Below, in pieces: positions 33,678-46,263 of a DNA stretch of 64,000 nt. The stretch is from Daedaleopsis sinensis (Eukaryota > Basidiomycota > Agaricomycetes > Polyporales > Polyporaceae): positions 682,001 through 746,000 of the forward strand of contig CM066307.1 in NCBI GenBank assembly GCA_033807695.1, written 5' to 3'. A program made the translations under genes and the position numbers. The notes beneath the pieces were generated by a model. That model had not been told where the DNA came from. It saw only the letters and a list, made by a program, of their open reading frames with translations, and ran no database searches. Position 1 is the stretch's first letter. Every line of letters starts with the position of its first letter.

Positions 33678-34342
33678 ATGTACTTCATCGCCCTCTTTGC
33701 CATCGCTCTCGCCGTGTTCCAAGTCGGCATCGTGTCCGCTTCCACGGTGCCAGGCAGCGAGCTCGTTGCTCGCAACTTGACCACCTCCAAGCTCCAGCTC
33801 TGTTCTACCCTCCAGCCGGAGGTTTGTGCCTCTGGCTTCACCTGCGCCGAGGCTCCCAACTCGGTCATTCCCACTCTCGGCGTGAGTGCTTGTTCATGCA
33901 GCCGCGGCCGCAACCACTGATTATCGCGTATTCTGCCATGTCAGGCTTGCATCGACCCGATGTCTGCTGGTGCGGTCTGCAACAGAGCCGACGACTGTGC
34001 CCAAGGGCTCGCCTGCAACGAAGGAGTAAGTACGTTCCTTAAATGCTTCATGGACTCTTCGCGTGACGATGAGAGACTGACGATATGTTTTAGGCCTGCA
34101 CCGTGGACCTGGGAACGCTCGCTATACCCTGCGCGGACACTTGCGGCGGCACCATCCTCGGTCTTTCTTGCGTCGAATTTAACACGATCGAAGCACTTCT
34201 CTTCACCATCCCCGGCCTGTCCGAAATTTTGGTGGGCCTCGCTGCGACGATCGAAGGAGTCTTGCAATTGGTAAGCCCGAGTAATCCTGCAATAAACGCA
34301 CAATGTTGAGTCTCTTGCACCTAGGTCTGCATGATTCTGTAG
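33678..34342 (+). CDS. Small secreted cysteine-rich protein, 159 aa
   Basis: Four exons, 33678-33881, 33945-34025, 34094-34270 and 34325-34342. The N-terminus MYFIALFAIALAVFQVGIVS is a typical signal peptide with likely cleavage after SAS. The mature part has about a dozen cysteines (for example EVCASGFTC, AVCNRADDCAQGLACNEG, CADTCGG) and no membrane helix other than a mild hydrophobic stretch near the C-terminus. The spacing is not the eight-Cys hydrophobin pattern as I read it. The last coding exon is 18 nt. It is an extracellular protein of unknown role. Confidence 0.75.
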
Positions 34343-35214
34343 AGTCACGCGGCTCGTTACTGCGACTGCCGGGCCACCGCGACCGTCGCCAGAACGCGTA
34401 GAACAGATTGACCGCCTGAGATGACTGCAGAAAGCTTGGAGTCGCGAATCGAAGGATGATCGTCAGCAGTAGTTTTGCATGTATGCATTGTGTTTATGAT
34501 GAAATTGAATTTTTTGTCCCCGATGGATGCGTGACAATGCTGCTGCTCCTCGGCCATAAGTCGAAGTTTCTATGATGGTTTCATGAGCCCGGCGACATCG
34601 CATATAGAGAGGACTCACCGGATGAGCAGTTGCACTAGTTCGTCGATATTCGAGATCCTGACTTCGCAGTTGAAGTTACAGACCGCTTCTCAGAGAAAAG
34701 ACAGTGACACAGGCTCTATTGCGTACATCTGTTCCCGTGCGTTTCTTTTTTGCTTGGCACAGGTCCAGTGTATGGTCTAGCACTTGAAAGCATCAAGTCG
34801 TTGCTACCATGAGCATGCTGGACACATTCAAGCAAACCCCAAACTGCGATTGGTCGTGTCTCTCGCTCGGCCGGCCGGCCATGTCGCCGCCACTGAGTAG
34901 TGTAGGTATGAAGAAACGTAAGCTCCTAGGTACGCGAACATGCCTGACATTCCAGTGAGCCAGCTGCCCGCGATGTCGATGCTCTAGTATGACGTTTGAC
35001 ATACAGGCACGAACAGACGTCCCTGCTGACAGCCTTCTGAGGCCGGTGTCATCGGATGCTCGGAAATTAGGATCTAGAGTCATCTGGTATGTGTTGGGCA
35101 ACCGAAGATTGGAGGCGGGTGCCCCGCCGTCTCACGACTCGAAGGGAGGTTGAGATATGCGAGGAACACTTATAAGGTAGCAGAACTCACGGAGGGTATA
35201 CTACGTCCTTCACG
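34343..35214. other. Intergenic region
   Basis: About 870 bp. No gene is supported. A TATAAGG lies at 35171, just before the next gene. Confidence 0.45.
35171..35177 (+). promoter_or_regulatory. TATA-like element of the 65-aa secreted protein gene
   Basis: TATAAGG, 44 nt upstream of the start codon. Confidence 0.4.
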
Positions 35215-35467
35215 ATGCGCTTCACATCCATCTTCCTGTTTGCTACTGCCTCTCATTTCGCTCTCAGAGGCACCCAAGCGAGCGCTCTTGTCTCTGTGCG
35301 AAGGCCTCCCGAGTGTAGCGGGTACTGCGATTCGCTTTACTGTGGCCCTGAATGCGGATGCACGATTGCTAATATTCCTGGGCATCGAGGTGTAAGTGAG
35401 ATTGATAGACTTATTCTATACCGCCATGCTCACCTGTTTTCGTCAGTACTGTACATTCCCGAGTTGA
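35215..35467 (+). CDS. Very small secreted Cys-rich protein, 65 aa
   Basis: Two exons, 35215-35391 and 35447-35467. A hydrophobic N-terminus (MRFTSIFLFATASHF) looks like a signal peptide. It is followed by a short mature peptide with closely spaced cysteines (ECSGYCDSLYCGPECGCT) and one more Cys in the last exon (YCTFPS). This could form a knottin-like or effector-like disulfide fold. The second exon is tiny, so its splice needs transcript support; without it the frame runs on to 35487 with a different tail. Confidence 0.5.
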
Positions 35468-36100
35468 AGGTGAGTGCACTGCGGTAATGAACAAAGGGGT
35501 CACAGCGATACCATCATGTATCGATATCCCACAGTCCGTTCCCTTCGTGTGGAAAGTCATCATGAAGATTCTGGAAGAGGTGCGATGCCTACACATATAT
35601 AGCGGTATAATCATGCAAAAATCCTGATTGATGATTTTGGCCAGCATTCAAGCAGCTGAGATACGACTGCAGGTACTACCGGTACCAGTGGCCGTCTTCC
35701 CCTCTAGTACTGGCTAGCCTCAGGCTGCCACCTATCAAAAGCTTAACCTTTATACTTACGTGGTCTGGTCAATCAGATTGAAGTCACCATACCTGATCAT
35801 AATGAATCCGAGATTGACACGATAGACGACACCAGCGTCGTCGGAAGAGAAACTGTTGCAGGGCTGCAAGCGCAGGGCAACCGTGACGGTCAAAGCGGCG
35901 GCTGTGACCTGTAGTCACAGTGTTGCTGAAGGCCCCCCTGATCACATGAGCGTGACCAGACGCGTCGGCGCGTGAGTAGCGCGGGAACATGGAGCGCGTC
36001 GCGCAGCGCGCCTGTGAGCGCTAGCCTGAGCCTGAACACTGACAGCGACCACCAACTTCTCCTGCATGTTCCGAATCCCAGTCTGCTGTGCTGATCGAAA
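35468..36100. other. Intergenic region upstream of SRS2
   Basis: About 630 bp. No gene is supported. A small inverted repeat (CTGTGAC/GTCACAG) lies near 35905. Confidence 0.45.
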
Positions 36101-39100
36101 TGGTGGATTTCAACGAGCTTCTACAAGAGCTCAATCCTGCACAACTGCAAGGTTCGGACGTTGCACACTATCCCGTCATGGTTCACAGTGCCAACCACTT
36201 CATCAGCCGTACAGCATCCACCGCAGGTCCCCCTGCAGATTCTTGCTGGTCCAGGTAGCGGGAAGACCAAAGTTCTGACAATGCGCGTTGCGCATCTTAT
36301 CACCAATTGCTACCTCCCTCCCTCGACTATATGCGCAGTTACATTCACAAACAAGGCGGCGAACGAGATGCGCGAACGGTTAGTCAAGCTCTTAGGCAAG
36401 GACGCCACCGCACAAATCCGGATGGGGACATTCCACGCCCTGTGTGCCATGTTTCTAAGGCGATATGCGAAGTATGTGGGTTTGGAGGGAAATTTCACGG
36501 TGTGCGACGCGGATGAAAGGTGCGTAGGTGTTTCTCCCAAGTGCAAAGCGGTCCCTATATTCCATTGTAACAGCAAGAAGATCATCGCAAAACTGTTAAA
36601 AGAGCACGAGGGTATCCTGACAGAGAACAACATCAGTCTCAAGGAGGGGACTTTGCAATCGATGATCTCAAAGTTGAAAGCAAAAGGCCTCACAGCGGAC
36701 AACGCGTTGACGAAGGTCGCCGAGTTTGCAGCGCTTAGCCGAGAAGAGCAAGCACGACGGCTACTGAATCGCAAAGCAGACATTCTAGAAGGCAAGCTGG
36801 GACAAATTGTTGCGACCGTGTACAAGGAGTACGAGAAAACCCTGCGACAGTCCAACAGCCTCGACTTTGACGACCTGCTGTTGTTTGGCGTCAAACTGTT
36901 TGCGAGTCACAAGAAGGCTTCGAGCTGGTGCAAGCATGTCCTTGTAGATGAGTTGTAAGTAAGTGTGCACGTCCTGCAATCGTGTCAACTGAACTTTCTT
37001 CCAGCCAAGATACCAACACAACTCAGTATGAGTTAATGCGATTTATAGCCCAGTCCTGTCAATGCGTGACGATCGTTGGGGACCCAGATCAATCGAGTGA
37101 GCTTCATCTTATACTGGCAGGTCGCGCTGATCTAAGTCGAATTGTAGTCTACGGGTGGCGTTCGGCCGAGGTAGAGAATCTAGCTCATATGCAAAGAGGT
37201 AGGCTGTAAATCGCCTTGCGACGGTGTATAGACATGCTGATTATTCGCGAAGACTTTCCGACCACGCTCCAAATCTATCTCGAAGAGAACTACCGTTCTA
37301 CTGCTTCTATACTTGCTGTCAGTTTGGCGATTATCTCGCAAGGTACGCTAGAGAACGTTCTGACTGCGACCCTCGAGCTTAAAGATATACTTAGACAAGG
37401 CGCGGATCCAGAAGACTCTCAATACCTCACATCCTAAAGGTCCCCTTCCGGTGCTCCGTGCTTTCCCCATGGAATCAGTTGAGGCGGGGTTCATCGCTGC
37501 TGAGATTAAACGTCTTGTTGCGTACTCTGGCGGTATGCTGAACTGGAACGACTTCGTCGTCCTCCTTCGATACAACTCTCTGTCCCGGGCGATTGAGAGC
37601 GCTCTGCAGAAAGAGGGAATTCCGAGTAGAGTTCTGAAAGGGCATAAGTTCTTTGAGCGCATGGAGGTGAGAGCGTTTGCGCCTTCCGTCGGCCTTCCGT
37701 GCTCACAATTATCGCAGATCAAGGACGTCCTGGCATACTTGCAGCTCATAGATAACCCCGCGTTTGTCCCGGCATTCACACGTGTGGTAAATGTCCCCTC
37801 TCGAATGGTTGGCGAGAAGGTACGCAGGTACATCGTATATCAATTTGGTCTTCATGACTGACGTTTCCTTGACCTGTTGTTTATCTCACCTTTAGACCGT
37901 TGCTGAGCTGTTGCATCGGGCAGAGCAACTCAAGATACCACCCCTACATGTAGTCGAACGGATTGTTGAAGGGAGAATCCCCGACATCAAGCCACCCGTC
38001 AAGAAGAAGCTTGCCAACTTCGCGGGTGTCATTCGGGACCTTCGCAAGTTTGCTAATGAGGTACGACGCGTATCTGGCGTTGAACGTGCACAATCTCACT
38101 TATGACTACCACACACAGGGCATGGCACCGTCGAAGCTGATCCAGTCTCTACTCGAGCTCATCAAGTATGGCGAACACCTGCGGAGGACCCAGCCGGAAT
38201 ACGAGAGTAGATGGGACAACGTGCAGGAGCTGATCAACTTCGCGGCGGAGGTCGAGAACGATATGCCCTCCGCCGTCGCCAAGAAGATGCAGGATGCCCA
38301 AGACGCGGCGTTTGAAGAACTGTGGGGAGACGGTCTTGATGAATGGGATGCTGACCAGGTTGAGAATGCTCAAGCCGGTCAGCAGAATGGGTGCGTCACC
38401 ACACATGGAGTCTACAACGACGACGATCTAACTTGTTAGAGCAGAGATACCCCCTTGCGAGTGTTCCTACAAGCATCAATGCTGTCAACGGATGCGGATA
38501 CAGCGGATGACGACAACAAGCCAGTAGGCAATTGTCTACATCCTTTCTGTCTGTATGGGACTCACGAGCTGGATAGAAAGTGACGATCTCCACTTGTCAT
38601 GCGGCGAAGGGTCTGGAGTGGGCAGTGGTTTTTGTCCCCGCTGGTACGTGCGCTATGTGCAATGGTAATCCCTTCGGTTGGTGCTCACGGTGGCCCAGTC
38701 GTCAACGGTGTCTTCCCGTCGACTCGTGCCGAAGAGGAAGAGGAAGAGCGGTATATTCATCCCTTTCGTTCATACCCGTGCACAATCTGACCCCACCCTA
38801 CAGACGACTGCTGTATGTTGCTTGCACCCGAGCACAAGGCTTGCTGTACCTGTCGCATACAACGACCCGTATGATGTCCGGAGAGTCTGTACCCCAGGAG
38901 ATCTCGCCCTTCCTCGCTGCACTTCGCAACGATCCACAGGTGCGTAGCTGTGTCCCTCCGCCTACAATTGCTGATTTTCACTATGATTTCAGACTACGAA
39001 CTTGCTTTCGGAAGAGCTATCTGCGCTGCCTCGAGAAGATCGAATCATTTTCTCCAAGGTGCTCAACCGCACTTCTCCAGACGACGCCGAGGTCGCTCGA

Positions 39101-40543
39101 CGCGTGGCAGAATAGTGCGTGGTCTAGTGTGCGCAGTTTTCCATGACTTAACGCGACGTTTCCTGTAGCGGCCAGACGGCGCGGCATCCCGTATGGGGCC
39201 CGAACGCACCATTTCGGGACCTACCCCTCAACGGCAACGTGAATGGGTATGGCGTGCCGATTCGGTACCGTCCAGAGCAGAACCAGGCACAAACGGGTCG
39301 GCCAGCTCAGCAGCAACAATGGGCACAGCAAGGCCGGCAGCGTCCAGCGGCGCAGCAAAGCCGGGCACCGGTAGAACGGCAGCACCAGTGGCCGCAACAA
39401 GGTGGTCGAACACTCAATGAAGAACGTTCAATGGAGGAGATCGACGGTGCGTCGCTTTCCATATCGCGTGCTGAACGAACCTACAACCGGAGCAACACTT
39501 CAGAGCCCCCGGTGTTTGTGGCCAGCAGTCTGGTTCATTTCAACCAGGTCCACCGTGCTGGAGTCGTCCAGAATGTACAACCCACACCGATGGCCGGTCC
39601 GAGCAGCCGCTCCACTACGGGCAAACCACCATCTGTCGGACGCGCGACGAACCCTGCAGCTACCCTCGGGTCGTCTAGCAGCCGCGTGGTCAACGCACCA
39701 ACGACTCCGACCGCGCCGAGTGGATCCAATCTTCGCGACTGGATCGTCAAGCCCGGGACCCACAAGCCTGCTTCGTTGGACGGTGGTTCCGCAAAGTCGA
39801 AGGGAAAGGCGAGTGTCACGGAGCCTGGGCAGAGCGGAAAGATCAAGGTTGAAGCTGGATCAAGTGTCGTCAATACAGGGTCCCCATCTGCTGCCTCCCG
39901 TGCCTCTAGGGCCACTACCGCGACTTTGGGGCAAACGCGAACAGCTCCGACATCTGGTCCTAGCCGGATCAAGCGCGAAGATGTCTCTCCCTCGGTGAAG
40001 ACGGAACCGCAAACCCAGCGCGCACTTGCGTCGACCCCGGTTAAGGCTGGTCTATCTACGCGCGCGCCCGGGGTTATTTCTGTCAAGCTCGAACCGTCTC
40101 AGTGCAGGCTCGGCCCTAGTCACACGTCCGTGAAGCTGGAAGAGCCCTCCGCTGTGTCCTCTCCTCTCTCTAAGGTTCCCAACAAGCAGATGCAGCCAAC
40201 TCGTCCCTCGTATTTCCACCAGCCGAAGCTCGAGCCCGACAGCGATATCATGGAGCTAGACCCGCCACCACCCACCTTCCGTCCGTCCACCGTGCTCTCC
40301 GCGGGACATGCTACCTCAAGATCCTTTGTCCCGTCATCCACGCACGGGCCGCCGGCCTCTTCCACTCCGTCGTCCGCTTCGTCGCCTAGCTCGTCCGCGT
40401 CCGAGAGCCACACCCCTTGCGGCGCGTCCCAAGCGACTACTGCCGCGCAGCCTACCGCCCTCAAGCGACGTCTCGGGATGGGTCGCGCGACCACGGGCTA
40501 TTCGAACAAGAAGTTCAAGCCGATGATGCCAAACGCTTCGTGA
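36101..40543 (+). CDS. SRS2: ATP-dependent DNA helicase Srs2 (UvrD/REP family)
   Basis: Sixteen exons: 36101-36152, 36207-36519, 36574-36954, 37005-37096, 37148-37198, 37253-37342, 37395-37666, 37718-37819, 37896-38060, 38119-38390, 38442-38523, 38577-38643, 38699-38750, 38804-38939, 38993-39114 and 39169-40543, giving 1207 aa. It is a 3'-5' helicase that removes Rad51 filaments and restrains recombination. Motifs in order: Q-motif LNPAQLQAV, Walker A AGPGSGKT (about 31-38), TFTNKAANEMRER, TFHALC, Walker B VLVDEFQDT, GDPDQSIYGWRSA, LEENYRST, STCHAAKGLEW, and RRLLYVACTRAQ. The last 450 residues are Pro/Ser/Gln/Thr-rich and disordered, as in yeast Srs2, with repeated short KxEP-like motifs that might be sumoylation or PCNA/SUMO-binding sites. 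Confidence 0.94.
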
Positions 40544-41435
40544 GGGGTCCGGTCACCTCGATAGTCTTCGGGAGTCAGCGGGCCTCGGATTCCACCTCCC
40601 ATCCGCGGGCGATGGATCGTTCCAAACATCTTGCGCATCTCAATCCCCGGTTGTATTGTACCATATCGTACCACTCCTTGTCCTTGTAGCATACGTCCCC
40701 CATGTTTTACACTCACTATCGCAATGCTATCGTCGTGCCGGGTCTACATATCTAGAACACGCGGCCCTAGACCACGGCGTTGCCTCATGTCTGCCACAAG
40801 GCAAAGGTGATGTGGGAGCAACAACCGTGGTCGGCATCTGCTGATCAGATTCCCTCAGCCTGCGTTCTCTCTGGGCGAACGAGGGCTTCTTCAGTTTCAC
40901 GACGCACGGTATGGAAGACATACTGTGTGAGGAGGGGGCGATATCGAGGATGGGCACAACTCCGCACAGCGCGAGGGGGTGTTCGTATTCGTGACGCAGT
41001 GGGTGTTCTGGCGTGCACCCTGCAGCACCGTGCTGCACGGCCGATCGCTGCCTGCCGTAGGCCCGTCGCAGACGTCTCGAGGCGGACGGAGAACAGGCGA
41101 GGGCCAGCACGCCCCAATCACGTCAGAACACCTCCTGGAGTATATTGCCCCCTCCCAGCTGCCTTGTCTCTGCTTCCCCACTCGCTCGCCCGCGACCCTG
41201 CTTGCTGATAGCTAGCATCCTCATCCCGCACCCTCTTCCGCCCCGTCCTCCGGTCGCCACGAGCGCGCACTCTTTGCAGCAACACAGTACTCAGTACTCA
41301 CCAGGGTCCAGCAGGGGCTTCTGACAGCCATCCGGGCCATCCGACCGTAATCCGTCCCGCCCGTTTCGTCCAGTGCCCACCTTAAAGACATACTAGAGGA
41401 AGAGGAGCCCCGCGCCGGCCGAGAGAGAGATCGAG
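40544..41435. other. Intergenic region upstream of the Hsp20 gene
   Basis: About 890 bp. I looked for heat-shock elements (inverted GAA repeats) and found no convincing triple array. No gene is supported. Confidence 0.45.
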
Positions 41436-42690
41436 ATGCCCTCGACACCGTTCCGGAAGCCGCGCCATTCGCTCGAGGCGTTCGACAAGCTCTTCGAGCG
41501 TGCGTTCGCCCCGCGCGAGAGCACCGTCCTGCACCCCGCGCCGCCTCCACTCGTGCTGACGGACGACCTCCGGCGGCCGATCGCACCGTCGTCGCTGTCG
41601 CCGATGTCGCCGCCGTCGCCCGTGACGCCGTTCTACTCGCCCGTGGACGGCAGCTTCCCGATCTCGGCGCAGCCGCAGGAGCTGTCGGACACGTCGCTCG
41701 ACCCGATCTGGGAGGAGGTCATGCAGGCGAAGGAGAGGGAGCTCGCGGGCGCGCCGTCCAAGGTCAAGTCGCTCGAGGGGGCGGGCTCGCACCAGTCGCA
41801 GTCGCAAACACAAGTGCAGACGCAAACGCAAGCGAAGACGAAGACGCGGCCGGTGGTGACGAAGCGAAGATCAAGGTAGGCTCGTCCTCTTGCGCTCCTG
41901 GGGTTGGCCAGTCGGTCATGATCGTTGTCCCGTTCTATGTCCACCTCCGTGTCCACCTCTACGCATCGTCCCTGCCCACCGCCACGGTGCTGCCCTCAGC
42001 GTGAACTTCCGGGAGTCGCCTGACGGGAGAAACGTGAGCCCGAGCCCCAAACGGCCTGCCCCCGTCCCCCCACGACCGTCGCTGACCCACTTACCCCTCC
42101 CGCCGTCCCTGTCGCAGATGCTGGTGACCTTCGACATGGCGGGCGTGAAGAAGCAGGACATGCACGTCAGCTACCGCACGAGCCGCCTCGTCGTCAGCTG
42201 GCGCGTCGAGCGCACCGCCGAGCGCGCAGACGCGGACGGCGTGCCCGTGCGCGAGCGCGAGGTGCGCCGATACACCCACACGATCCCGCTCCCCGAGGGC
42301 ACCAAGGTGCGTCGCGCCCCGCGCAGGGGTGTGCGGCGGGTGCTGACCGCTGCCCGTTTTCTGTTTCTGTTTGGGTTTTGTTTTGCCTGCGCGGCCGACG
42401 TCGCGATAACTTGTGTCGTGCCGCGCCGCGCTGGGGGTGCAGTTCGAGGAGGTCCGCGCGTCGCGGGACGGCCAGAGGCTGACGCTGACGCTCCCGAACT
42501 CGCGGTGCGTGCGCGCGGACGGAGAGGCGGAGGACGAGCCCGCGGGGAGCCCGCGGACGATACCCGACATGGACGTGCGTGGCAGCTCTCTCGACCCTCC
42601 CAGGCTGATTTACGATTTGACCTGAGAACGCTGACGCTGAGTTCTGGGCAGGCGGCGCTGTCTGGGATCTCGGACTACCACTCTTTCTAG
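41436..42690 (+). CDS. Hsp20/alpha-crystallin domain small heat-shock protein
   Basis: Five exons, 41436-41875, 42000-42033, 42118-42306, 42443-42574 and 42652-42690, giving 277 aa. An N-terminal region of about 145 residues carries a Pro/Ser-rich stretch and a Gln/Thr/Lys run, and is followed by the alpha-crystallin domain: VNFRESPDGRNMLVTFDMAG, DMHVSYRTSRLVVSW, an Arg/Glu-rich loop, YTHTIPLPEGTK and a GQRLTLTLPNS strand. The core AxxxxGxL-type motif is replaced by the SRDGQRLTLTLP variant, so this is a divergent member. Such proteins act as ATP-independent holdases. Having four introns is unusual for a small heat-shock gene. Confidence 0.82.
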
Positions 42691-43315
42691 CCGGCGTTGC
42701 GGAGGGGGAAGGGATGTATGCATGTCGCGAAGGTGCTGTTACTCACAAGTTGTAAATTATACCCCATCCATGCCCATTGCTCTCGCGCTATGTTCTTCCT
42801 ACTGTTCGGGTTTGTGAAAGTAGAAACATAATGTTTATGATCATCTCGATTGAGTGTATAGACTTTGACAAGGTTGAGCGAAAGCCAGGTGGAGGTAGAG
42901 GTAAGAGGGGGCAAGCCCGCCTACGCGTCCCTCGTGAACCTCTCCTCCCGAGCGCTAACGAGCCTCGATATATTGGCTGGTGCCAGTATATCATCGACGC
43001 CTTGCGACTTATAAATGTATGCTATCCAAGCCGCCGCTATAGTATACAGGGTATCTACACGACAATGAAGATGATGATGCTACAGGATGCTGCCAAGTAT
43101 CTAGTTACAGTATGCGATTATCGTAATGCGTACACCAAAACACCCGAACCTACGCTACGTATGCGATTAAGTACTACGATGATATCCACGACTGACGAAA
43201 TCCAGAAGCAATAATAATATGTACGACGGGTAACGACCTCTCCCCTCAGAGGTCGGAGGTAATGCGGGGTCTGCGGGTCTGCGAGTCTCTGGCTCCTGGT
43301 CGACGCTGCGGTGCT
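42691..43315. other. Convergent intergenic region
   Basis: About 625 bp between the Hsp20 stop and the phosphatase stop. An AT-rich palindrome-like stretch lies near 42968-42995. No gene is supported. Confidence 0.45.
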
Positions 43316-45624
43316 TCACGAGAGGTCGGCGACCTTCGGGCACTTGATGCTCACAAGCTTCGCCCCGAGGCCCTCCTCCCTGTCCCCGAACCTGATCTTG
43401 CGCGTCCACGTCTTCCGGCGCCGCGCGCGGCTGACGGCCGACCCGCCGCGCACGCGCGCATACCGCGCGTTCACGTCCCCGAGCGCGTACTCCGTGTCGA
43501 ACAGCTGCTCGTCCTCCTCCTCGTCGCTCGACTCGTCTTCGTCGCCCTCGTCCTCCTCCTCGTCTTCGTCGTCGTCGGTGGGGGAGGTTTGGGTAGGCGA
43601 GCGGCGCCCGCGCTGTGGGCGTGTGAGGACGAGCGCCGTGAGTCGCCTCCCGTACAAACATCCGGTGTCTATCCCGACGGTCCACCGGCGGACGTCGAGG
43701 TCCCGCGACGCAGCGTGCCCGTACACAACGGTGGATGGATAGCACGGGAGCGGGTCGGCGTCGCCCTTCTCGCGCCACTCGTCGCCGTCGTCGGGGTGTT
43801 CGTGTTCCGCGGGCACTGGCACGGTGACGTTCTCGAAGCCGACGCAGCGCTTCATCTGGCCGTTCCAGATCTTCGCCCAGGGCGTGCCCTTGTCACCGCG
43901 CCGGGTGATCTTGCCGCCCTTCCGGACGCCGCGCATGTTCAGAATCGCCCACGGGTCGCGGTTCTGCGGGACGTCGTGCAGGAGGGCGCGTTCCTGCACG
44001 ACGCGCAGCTCCTCGATCTCGTCGTCGAGATCGAGTGAGGCTAACCGCGGGAGGACGTGCTGCAGGGGCTGCGCCGGGACGAGCGGATGGTCGTAATCTC
44101 CGGCGACCTCCTTCGGGAACTCGTCGTCTTCATCATCGGGGGAAGGCGGATGGGCGAGCGGCTGGCGTTCGTCGTTGGAGGGATGGCGCGGATCCGACGG
44201 GACGAGGCCCCCATGGACGAGGAAGATATGTTCCGAGGGAATGTGGATGACCAGCGGAAGTGAGTAGAGGTACTCCGCATGCTTCTGTGTCATATCCCTG
44301 CACAGCGAACACGGGGAGTCAGCACACAAGAACACTAATGGCGAAACTCGCGCAGAAGAGCGCATACAGAGGGCACTCACCTCGCGATCCAGTAGTGGTC
44401 GCTGAACATGATGTAGTCTTTGCTCGTGCGGCCCTTGCCTGGCTGCGGGATCCGCTTCCACCATTCTGCGCGCCACGTCCCGGCCGCACGTTTGCGTGCG
44501 GTGTCCACCCATTCCTCTGCGTCCGAGCCAGCGCCGTTCGGATCGCTGCTCCGGTCCTGGAGCCATTCCGTCTCGATCAGCGCTAGGAACTGGGAGCCTG
44601 TCCCGACGGGTGGCCCGGCGTCGTAGGACGCGGTGGTCGTGGTTGACGCGAGGATAGGTGGCGCGGAAGGGCGTCGAGGGTGGGGGTGTGGGGAAGGGAA
44701 TGTGAGCTCGAGCTTCTCGAACCAGTCTCGCCACGCGCGCCACTGCACAATCATCTGGTCATGGTTCCCCCGTACTGCGTGGATGGGCTTGCACGGAAGA
44801 GGCTTGTGTGCGTCGTTCCGCCCGCAGCTGGTAGATGCACTGTGCTTCGTAAGGAAGTCAAGGATGGCGAGCGAGCCGGCTTCGGTCGACTTAGCCAGGA
44901 TGTCGCCGGTGAGAAAGAGGGTGTCCTTGGCAGGATCGTAATGGACGGTCTCCAGTAGGTTGCTGTGTGAGAAGGCGGTTAGCACACCAAGTCACATTTG
45001 GACTGTGCAGTCTCAAGGGGGCACACGTGCTGCCTTGCGGAGGGCGAGGGGTACATCCCAGGCGATGACTGAGAAGCTCCCCAAATGTGTCCAAGTCCTC
45101 CCTAGAAGGACCTTGTTGCTGTGCGCTTCTCCGCTTCTCGCACAGTAACGATCGCGGAGCGCCCGCTCGTATGTGCCGAACCCCGACGAACGTGCAACAC
45201 TCACTGAAGTGAACGATTCATGCCATGTGTGTCGCCGACAATTATGACTCGCTCGTCGGATGTCTCTGCGACCCAAAGACGCGTCAGATGGCCGATGAAT
45301 ACAGCGCGCGGCGTGGGGTGCTCACCGAGTCCGAAGCTCTTCGGAGTGAGGGTCTGGGTGTGGATGTACTTGTTGAAGTCGGGGAATGCTGAGCGGGGGA
45401 AGGCTCTCAGAATACGATGGGGCGGGCAAAAAGGGCGGTAGCGACTCACGGAACTTGTCCTTCTTCTTCTTCTGCGCCGTGAACGACGAGAGGGATATCT
45501 GCCGCGCGCGCGAGACGAGCAGCGGCTGGTCGACCACGACGAGGACCACGACTACGACCACGAAGACGAGTAGGACGGTAGAGCTCGAGCGCGAGGAGCG
45601 GCGTGACCTCGCCATGGCTGGCAT
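43316..45624 (-). CDS. PPN2: Membrane-anchored calcineurin-like phosphatase, Ppn2-type
   Basis: Four exons on the minus strand, 45624-45450, 45388-45205, 44962-44381 and 44297-43316, giving 640 aa. A signal anchor of about 18 hydrophobic residues (LLVFVVVVVVLVVV) near residue 20 predicts a type II membrane protein, as for the yeast vacuolar endopolyphosphatase Ppn2. The metallophosphoesterase motifs are intact: IIVGDTHGM, LFLTGDIL, AVRGNHDQ, FLVHGGLV and YGHAASRDLD. These chelate two metal ions and hydrolyse phosphoanhydrides such as polyphosphate. The C-terminus carries an Asp/Glu-rich run of about 35 residues and a basic tail. The second intron (44963-45204, about 240 nt) is unusually long for this window. 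Confidence 0.82.
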
Positions 45625-46263
45625 CTGCGGCGGCGTTGTCTAGGACGGTGTCGAGCCAACGAAACTCGACAGAGTCCAGGGGAGGAAAGCAGAGAAGAGT
45701 CTGAGGAAGAGGTGGGGGTATGGGGAGGAGAAGGGAGAAACGCGGGGCCTGAAGTACTGGTGGATGAGATGCATATGGCGAGAAGACGGAGGGGATCCGG
45801 AGGATGGCAGCGGTGGGGCGAATTCAGCGTGACGAACGTGAGTGCTACCCTCGGCTCGGTCGGAAACAAGCTCACATGGCGTCACAGCGCACTTGTCCCG
45901 ATTCGGCCATGTCCGAGCCTCTTTGACACCCGCTTTGGGAGATCCATCATGTGGCGGCCAATCATCGGCCACAAAGATAACTCCAGCCATCAATCCATCG
46001 CAGATTAGATATCTCTCCCGCACAACTCTCGCTCGAGACTCGGCTAGCAGAGTGCTAGGCCGGTCTACACCAGACCCTACTCGACACCAGGGACCTGATA
46101 AAACAGACTAAGATAGTTCGGCGCACCTCTTCACCGCCCTGGCACATCCAGGCGCACAGTCAACGCAGAATGCGACCGAGGGCGTATATCCGAGGTTCGC
46201 AAGGACCTGCAGATCGGGTGTGGAAATTGCCTGTACAGGTACAACACCGAGAAGGTAACAGGG
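45625..46263. other. Phosphatase promoter and oxalate decarboxylase 3' flank
   Basis: About 640 bp. Open frames on the minus strand show no domain. No gene is supported. Confidence 0.45.

Noticed and set aside
37199..37252. A 33-nt intron in SRS2 with acceptor at 37231
   Set aside because: The later acceptor at 37252 gives a normal 54-nt intron and a better family match (MQRDFPTTLQIYLEENYRS).
45013..45204. An extra exon inside the long second intron of the phosphatase gene
   Set aside because: Joining exon 2 directly to 44962 gives continuous family sequence (NRSLHNLLETVHYDP), so no exon is needed.
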